Assembly (NCBI GenBank): GCA_963680875.1
Contig: OY804589.1
Span: 31,164,962-31,228,961, forward strand
DNA length: 64,000 bases
DNA from: Bathymodiolus brooksi
Taxonomy: Eukaryota; Mollusca; Bivalvia; Mytilida; Modiolidae
Direction of reading: 5' to 3'
Shown: positions 54,401-63,400 of the stretch, in pieces
Layout: every line of letters starts with the position of its first letter
How positions within the stretch are numbered: position 1 is the stretch's first letter
Made by a program: the position numbers and the translations under genes
Notes under the pieces: generated by a model
Database searches by the model: none
The model's input: the letters and a program-made list of their open reading frames with translations, nothing else
Told to the model about the DNA's origin: nothing

Positions 54401-57400
54401 ATGAGAGTTATATGAACATATGACTTCCCTTTTGACTTTGGGAAAAATTGAACACATCCAAGAAAATATTATCAAATGCATTGTTTTGCAAATTATTACC
54501 TTGACCTTATTATAGTTATGATATGTTTTTATTTGAAATCCACAACTTTGTTGCTAACCTTTTCATTTCAACGAAAACTAACAAGTGATCAAATTCTGAA
54601 GATGTCACAATGTTGTCTTGTATCAATAATTATGTGAAATATTATCGTCCACTCAGTAGTCATTACTTCGATGTCGATGTGGTTTATTAGTTATTTTTAT
54701 TATTGAAATTTACAATTTCTAAAGAATTATTATTAAAACTAAAGGTTCTCCTCTCTCGGGCATAAGTTACATTAACCTGTTTTTATTCTGTTAAGTCCTT
54801 TGGTTTTCTTGTTCCCAACTTTTAAGTTATTTTGCCGATCTTTTGGCTTTTAGCATACATGATTAATTCCAGTTTATTCCAGGATTAATGCATCGTGCAC
54901 ACTAAATTTGATACATGCGTTTTTAATATTATATTATTACGGAATATATGTATTTTAAGATATATTTTATCTTTGACAGACTACCCAACTTTGTGCTGAA
55001 ACATCTGACTATGAAGAAAAGGAAGCTAAACTTGTCAGTGACTGTCTACAGCAGTTTGGTATGTAATATTCAAATTACTATGCAAGCGTCACATCTAGTA
55101 GGGGGCGTCGTGAAAATGCACAATCAATGCATAAGAAGGAACCCACTGCTGATCACACACTGATACTCTCTGCTCATTATTTGATTGAACACAAATTGTA
55201 TATGAATAAGCTTTGATGGTTCATTATATTGCCCCTTTCAACAATATTTCAGTTATATTGTGGCAGTCAGTTTTATTGGTGGAGGAAACTGGAGGTCCTG
55301 GAGAAAACCACAGACCTGCCGCAAGCCACTGACAAACTTTATCACAAAATGTTGTATCGAGTACACATCGACATGAGCGGGATTCGTACTCACAACATTA
55401 GTGGTAATTGGCATTGATTGCACAGGTAGTTGTAAATCCAACTACTCTACGATCATGACCAAGATGTCCCCCCCCTTATCTTTTATGTGCATGGAGGATG
55501 ACATTTTCCATAAGGATGAATAGTGTATTTGATTTGTCAAGCACAAGTAGCAGGTACTCCTTACTGTGGGTTTGTACTCAGCAGCTGAAAAACTAGGTCA
55601 TATTTCGTTACCTCTGGATTCCCTCTTGCAATCACGACATCGTTCGTTTAGCATAGAAACCTATGGGAATATGAATGAGAATCTTTTTCTCTGGAAACTA
55701 CCAACTTGGTTGAACCCAAACTGCATGAACAACCAGGAGAGATTGTAGTCTCTAATTCATTATTTCATGGGGTACAAGGCCTCTGCTACTTAATTTGTAA
55801 CTTTGTAACCAGGTTTTAAAACTGGATATAGTTTGTTAATCTTTATTCTGTTTTTTCAGCTGATACTAAAAAAGACTTGGAGTTGTACGTAGAAGAACTG
55901 AGTATAAAGACAGAAGAAAGTAGTGCTCAGAAGGAAGAAATCACAAACCTTTTAGCTCAACTTGTAGACCTTCAGAGAAAAGTTAAAGTGGTAGGTAAAT
56001 CTAAGAACCTTCTTGATAAATGTTATAAAAAAATTGATGGGCAAGCAATAATGGACAATCGGAGACATACGTAACATCGGGCACAAGACTTAGAACGCTG
56101 ACAAACCAACAATTTTTTTAGAAATGACAAAAGCCTCCTGGATAGCGTTTGGTTTGGTTTTATGGAGTTTAAAGCCACTTTCAACAATATTTCAGTTATA
56201 TTGTGGTGGTCAGTTTTGTTGGTGGAGGAAACCAAAGAAAACCAGTGGTGAACTATCTCAAGTTACTGACAAACTTTATCACATAATGTTGTATCGAGTA
56301 CACCTCGCCATGAACGGGGTTCGAACTCACAACTTTAGTGGTGATAGGCAATGATTGCACAGGTAGTTGTAAATCCAACCACATCATGACCACGATGGCC
56401 CCCAATGAGCAATCAAGAATGGACAATCAGAGACATAGGCAACAAGATGAAGGCAAACAAACTAATGTTTTATTAGAAATGACAAAGTTGTCTCCTAGAT
56501 AACAGACAAACTATTTTATTATTGATAGCATAATTTGGCCACAGTTATAAAATTTTGCCAACACTGCAGTTCACTATTGTAAAATCCAGGAAGATGAGTC
56601 ACATTTTCTTTTACGTTACTAAAAGAAAATGACATAATAAGAATAAATTTATTACAAACTTTTAAAGATAAAAACGCTGGATTTATAGAATTGTTAGAAA
56701 TGAAAAAAAATAAATTAATTACATGATAGCTCAAAACAAATTAAAGCGGTTTCCTCCACCGATAAAACTGACTGCCACGATATAACTGAAATATTGTTGA
56801 AAGTGGCATTAAACACCATCAACCAACCACACAAACCAACCAAAATTGGTTGAAAATAAAGAATTCTTTATAACACAGCCATTACAGCATGTGGACAAAA
56901 GTGATTCCGTTTCTGCCATCTTCCCTATATATTTCATATAAAACCATTTATTTTCATAACATTCTCATGAAGTCATTCCTTATCTGATTTTTATGAAATG
57001 TTCACCTTTAAAAACAGAATTTGATTTAAAAACAAAGTTTAATTTTTTCATCAAATCTTACTATATAATCATATAAAATTGTGACGTCAAGAATTTACAT
57101 TTGTGTTTAAATCATAAATGCTTGCAAATAAAAGTTCGAAAAAATTACATGAAGATATTAAGATAAATTCTAATTAATTCTGTTTTTAAAGGTGAACATT
57201 TCATGAAAATCGGCTAAGGAATGACTTCATGAGAATGTTATGAAAATAAGTGGTTTTATATGAAATATATGGGAAGATGGCGGAAACGGAATCACTTTTG
57301 TCCACATGCTGTAGAAATGAGGACAAAAAACCCTTGATAATACACATAAGAAGTGTTCATTTGTGTATTATTTATTAGGTGTACTATATATATATTTGTC

Positions 57401-60400
57401 ACAAATGGGAAAACTGTTTATAAAGCAGTGAAACATTTGATTGGTTGGCTATTTGGTTTGTTCCCTTTATTAACAGTTTTGATTGGATTAAAGTCTTTCA
57501 CACCAAAACACTCTAAAACAACTTTGTTTTAACATATTCTATTTTTTGTTTTAAAGGTAACAGCTGAGAATTTAGAGCTACAGAAACATCTTGGGGCTGC
57601 TCAGGAATCACAGAGGTTTCTTACTCGTGAGGTATGTTTGTACTTGTTACATATCATCATGCCTGTCAAGTGAAACCTGTCCTGCCACTAGTAGAGCAGG
57701 AACTGCTTACCTGAGTTCACCCCCAGTGTTTAGTGGGGTTTCTGTTAGTCGGTCTTTAGTTTTATGTGTATGTTTTATAGATCGTTGTTTGTCCTTGCTC
57801 TTTTGACCATTGTGTTGTCTGTCCTTCTTCGATTTACGGATTCTGATTACCCCTTTGGTATCTTCAAACTCTTCTTATTGTGAACACTGAATAAAAAGGA
57901 AACCTGTTCAAGCCGAATTTTGAATAATATCCCAATGAAGGAAATATTCGTTATTTTAACCTGTATAAATCAAGCACCTGTCTATTCCGACCACGAAAGC
58001 TGGTCCCAGGGAGGCTCGGTTTAGAATGAATTAACTGTATATCATTGCCACGGTAACATTCCTAATATTACCTGGTTAGCTGCTAATTTTAAGTGTAGTA
58101 GATCGTTTTGTTTGAGCAGCAGTCAAATCAAAGACTATATACAAGTGGTATTTGTTTCCTCTCCATTGATCACTCAGTATTAACAAGTAAGAACAAAGAC
58201 TCACGGTCAAGACAATATCTCAAGAGTGGAGCAATGAATGACTCTTATGTCATGACCTTTGACCAATGAAAACGGTGACCTTTTAATACAGGTGACTGCT
58301 TAATAGAGGTAAATAGAAGTGAGAGATGTAGTTTTAATCAGATTGAGTATTTAATTTACATGTATTGTTTTAGATTGCTGATTTAAAGGACAAACACGAT
58401 GAACTCTGTATGCTGTATGAAGATTCACAGGAAGAAGTTCGGCAGTTACGGAGTAAGCAGAAACCTGGGTCTGTCCGACACAACTACATGTCTTCATCCC
58501 TACTCAGTATACCATCAGACTCGCTTGCTTCCGAGTTGGAGAGTTCATTGAAGGGTGATATAGAATATCCTAAGGGATGTTCTCCAGCAGAAAGAAAGTA
58601 AGTTTACTATCAGACTTGAAAAGCTTACTGAAGGGCTGATAGTTTTTTAGACAAAATAAAGTACGTTTTACTATCAGAAAGAAAGTAATTTTACTATCAG
58701 ACTTGAAAAACTTACTGAAGGGCCGATAATTTTTTAGACAAAAGAAAGTATGTTTTACTATCAGAAAGAAAATAAGTTTACTATTAGACTTGAAAGGTTA
58801 CTGAAGGGCCAATAGTTTTTTTAGACAAAATAAAGTATGTTTTACTATCAGAAAGAAAATAAGTTTACTATTAGACTTGAAAAGGTTACTGAAGGGCCGA
58901 TTATTTTTTAGACAAAAGAAAGTATGTTTTACTATCAGAAAGAAAGTAAGTTTACTATCAGGCTTGAAAAGCTCACTCAAGGGGTGATAATTGAATATTT
59001 AAATAAGAAATTCTTTAAACAAAAGAAATTATGTTTACTATCAGACTTTGAAAGCTTACTGAAAGGGCGATAATTGAATATTTAAAAATAAAATTCTATA
59101 GGCCTAATGAAAGTTAGTTTACCATCAGACTTGAAAAGTGTACTGAAGATGCGATAATTGTATATTTAAAAATAAAATCCTCAAGGCAAAAAGAAAGTAT
59201 GTTTACTATTAAACTTGGAAAGCTTACTTGTGCCTCAATTGCAGTAGATCATGGGTTCAAACCTCAGTCGGGTCAAACCAAAGACTATGAAACTTCTATT
59301 TGTTACTTCTCTGTCCGTCCGTCCGTTCATCTGTCCCTTGTTACTTCTCTGTCCGTCCGTCCGTTTGTCCGTTCCTTGTTACTTCTCTGGTAAGCACACA
59401 GCAGTAAGGAGTAAGATTAAAGACTGTTCTGCTCAGAATCAGGATAATGTGTCCCAGTGGAGTGACATGTCTACCTGCAGAATTGTTTCAATGAGCAAGC
59501 ACTAACGTCATTGTTGATAAGCACTGATTGCATTGGTAGTTTTAAATCCAACTACCATTCGATCACGACCACGATGGCCTCTGGATATACAGCCCCTAGA
59601 CAGGTTTATCTCTACTTTAACAAATGAATCAAAACATTGTGTTTAATGTTGCCTCATTATGAACTTTATCGTTAAACAGAGTCCATAGCTGGAAGGTATT
59701 TGAAACCGTCAAAGCTTGAAATAGGCACTACTGATTGCATAGGTAGTCAAACTGACATATGATCACAACCAACAACGGCCCCTAGACAGTTTAGCTCTAC
59801 TTTAATAAGAGAATCAATGTTGCGGCTTTGTTGCCTCATATTGAACTTTTATCTTTAAACAGAGTCCATAGCTGGAAGGTATTTGAAACTGTCAAAGCAG
59901 CCAAGAAATCTGGATCACGGTGTAGTTCTGTTCGTAGTAGTAGCTGTATGGGTGTGTCCAACTATAGTTTGAATGACAGTGTTGACTTGGCTCCAATTTC
60001 TAATAGGAGTTCAATGTACTTTTCTGATGTTGACTCGGGACCAAGTGAGAGTGCCGGCAGCGACCTTGATGGCTTATATGGGTACGTATGCAAACTAACT
60101 TACTCTTCAGAAACATCAGAATTCACCCCCAGTTTTTAGTGGGGTGTGTGTTACTCGATCTTTAGTTTTATGTGTATGTTTTGTAGATCGTTGTTTGTCC
60201 TTTTACCATCACTTGGTGTCCGTCGTCTGTCGTCCGTTAACTTTTCACATTTTAATCTTCTCCTCTGAAACACCTCAGCCAAATGAACTGAAACTTGGTA
60301 GGAAGCATCTATGGAAGGTTCTCTATAAAGAATGCTCATTTCGTCCCGATCCATTAACAAACATGGCCGCCACAGGCAATTCTTGTTTCTGATTGGCCTA

Positions 60401-63400
60401 TTTTTAAAAATCTTCTCCTCTGAAACCACTTTTCCAAATGAACTGAAATTTGGTAGGAAGCATCTATGGAAGGTTCTCTATAAAGATTGCTCATTTTGTC
60501 CCGATCCATTAGCAAACATGGCCGCCACAGGCAATTCTTGTTTCTGATGGGTTGATTTCTAAAAAAAAAAAAATGTTAAAAGAAAGATAACTCTTGTTTG
60601 AATATAGATATATTTGTATTCAAAATGCAGTTATCTCTATACAGATATCAGAATTGAATTACAGATATATGCTTCTAAAACCCCTCAGCCAAATGAACTG
60701 AAACTTGGTAGGAACCATCTATGGAAGGTCCTCTATAAAGATTGCTCATTTCATCCTGATCCATTAACAAACATGGCCGCCACAGGCAATTCTCGTTTCT
60801 GATTGGTCGATTTCTAAAAATCTTCTCCTCTGAAACCGCTTTTCCAAATGATCCGAAAATTGGTAGGAAGCATCTATAGAAGGTCCTCTATAAAGATTGC
60901 TCATTCCGTCTCGATCCGTTAACAAATATGGCCGCCACAAGCGATTCTTGTTTCTGATTGGCTGATTTTTTAGATTCTTCTCCTCTGTTGCGATTGCTCA
61001 TTTCGTCCCGATCGGTTAACAAACATGGCCACCACAGGCAATTTTTGTTTCTGTTAGGCCTATTTTTAAAAGTTTTCTCCTCTGAAACCGCTTGGCCAAA
61101 TGAACCGAAACTTGGTAGGATGCATCTATGGGAGGTCCTCTATAAAGCTTACTCATTTCATCCCGATCCATTTAGAAATATGGCTGCCACAGGCAATTCT
61201 TGTTTCTTATGGGTCGATTCTAAAACAGCTTTTCCTCTGAAGCCGCTTGGCCAAATAATATGAAACTTGGTAAGAAGCATCTATGGATGGTCCTCTATAG
61301 AGATTGCTCATTTCGTTTTGATCCACTAATAAACATGGCTGCCACAGGCAATTTTTGTTTTAGATTGGTCGATTTCTAAAAATCTTCTCTGAAACTGCTT
61401 TGCCAAAATGAACCGAAACTTGGTGGGAAGCACCTATGGAAGGCTCTGTATTAAGTTTCCTCAAAGCAGAATGAAAGGTGAGCAACACAGGCTCAGCCCA
61501 TTTTTTAGTTTCTAGTTTCTTTTGGCCATTTTTTTGTCTGTCCTTCGATTTACGGGTTCTGATTACCCCTTTGGTATCTTCAAACTCTTCTTCATTTTTA
61601 TTATTTAATCACCATAATAAAAAAAAAATGCATTTATGCTGTATTTTGAGAATATAATTGGAATTTCAGAATTAATTTATTTCATTTTTATGACACTGTC
61701 AAAAGTTACTGGCACTAATTGTTTCCCTTGTCCCTCTTTCTAAGTGGCATAAAAATTTTTAGTGCTCTGATTATTGTTTCCCTGACCAAATAGAGGTGCA
61801 CCTCAAAGAAAATATGCCAGAAACTCAGGTAAAAATTCACCAGAAATTGAGGTCAAAGTTCACCAGAAACTTGAGTGTGATATCATGCATTCAAGCTCCA
61901 GTCGTGTCAAACCAGAGACTATAAAATTAGTATTTCCTGCTTATCTGCTAAGCACACAGCATTAGGAGCAAGAGCGAAAACTGGTTGGCATGGTATCGGA
62001 ATGATAGGTCCGAGTGGAGCGACATGTCATCCTCCGAACTGTTGTTTCAGTGAGCTAACACTATAAAAATCCAACTAAGCATGTTGGTCTAGTACAAGGC
62101 GAACATCTCTTCAAAATTTACTTGTTCTCGCCATGATATAGCTGAACAATTGCTCACTTGGTGTTAAATAGCAATCACTCACTCACTCCATTAATGATGA
62201 CTTATATACAAGTTTGACTCTATACTCAAGAACTGTTTTGACCCAACAGCATGCCCATTTACCCTCTGCAGAGGGCTTTTACCCCCAAAATTGTAGGGAC
62301 TTTCTATATGCAGGGGTACAAAGTTAAGGAAAAAACAGCAATTGTACCCCATTCAGCAGCATTGTACCCTCAGTTTCAAAACTCAGTGGGCACCCTGCCC
62401 AACACATCTTTAATGCCTGATTGTTGTACTTCTTTCTTAATCATATAATTATTCACCTCTTGTCTGTCCTCCCTTACACTTGTAATGAACATTTTAATTA
62501 GAATATACCTTGTAGTAATTCTGAGTTGACTGCCATTTTTTAGGACCAGAAGTAACCTTGGGCGACCAGGTATACCTGGATCAAATGATCTGGAAACTGC
62601 CTTACGGAAACTATCTTTACGACGGGCCAATGAACTCAATGAGCAGGATTATAAAGAGGAAGAGGTCAAACGACGAAGACAGAAGTATGTGTAAAGAATG
62701 AAGTAACATTTATTGCTTCAGTAATTTAGGATCCCTTTTCCTATCACTAGTGCTAGTGAAAATATTTGCAAGATTAGTTATCTTGCAATATAAACCACAT
62801 TGATGTTGTACTGTACTTTCCGCACTAAAAGTTGCCTCTTTATTTAAGACACAGGGACGAAAATAAGAGGGTCATGGCTGTGATCGTATGGTAGTTCGAA
62901 TCTCGATCAGGGTGAGGTGTACAACATTATGTGATAAAGTTTGTCAGTGACTTGCGACAGGTCAGTGGTTTTCTCCAGCAATAAAACTGACTGCCACGAT
63001 ATAACTGAAACATGGTTGAAAGGGGTGTTAAACATCATCAAAAAAACAAACAAACAAAAATAAGAGATTTTAGGAACACTCAGTCAAAAGATTAGAAAGC
63101 TAAATGGTGATGACATTTTTTTTAGTGAATTTCTGTCCTTACAACACACTTATAAAATTATGAGTCGAGAGACAACAAGTCAATATTTATGTAAATTAGA
63201 TGTGAAGAAATGATTCATATTAAAATTAAGTGTCGTCTTTATTACAGATCAGAGACAGAGGCCAACTCAACTCCTGGCATATGTCAGACACCAGACAGTA
63301 CCTTGTCAACAGGAAGTGGACTTAGTGGCTGGTCAGGCATGACAGGAAGTAGCAATCCTTATTACCGTCTGCCAGCAAAATTAAGAATTGTAAAGCCTTT

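Noticed and set aside
60958..61263. Coding frame of 101 codons (similar ones at 12521, 12694, 31128 and 60332)
   Set aside because: It reads through repeat family D units; the same peptide pattern recurs unit by unit with stops and shifts.
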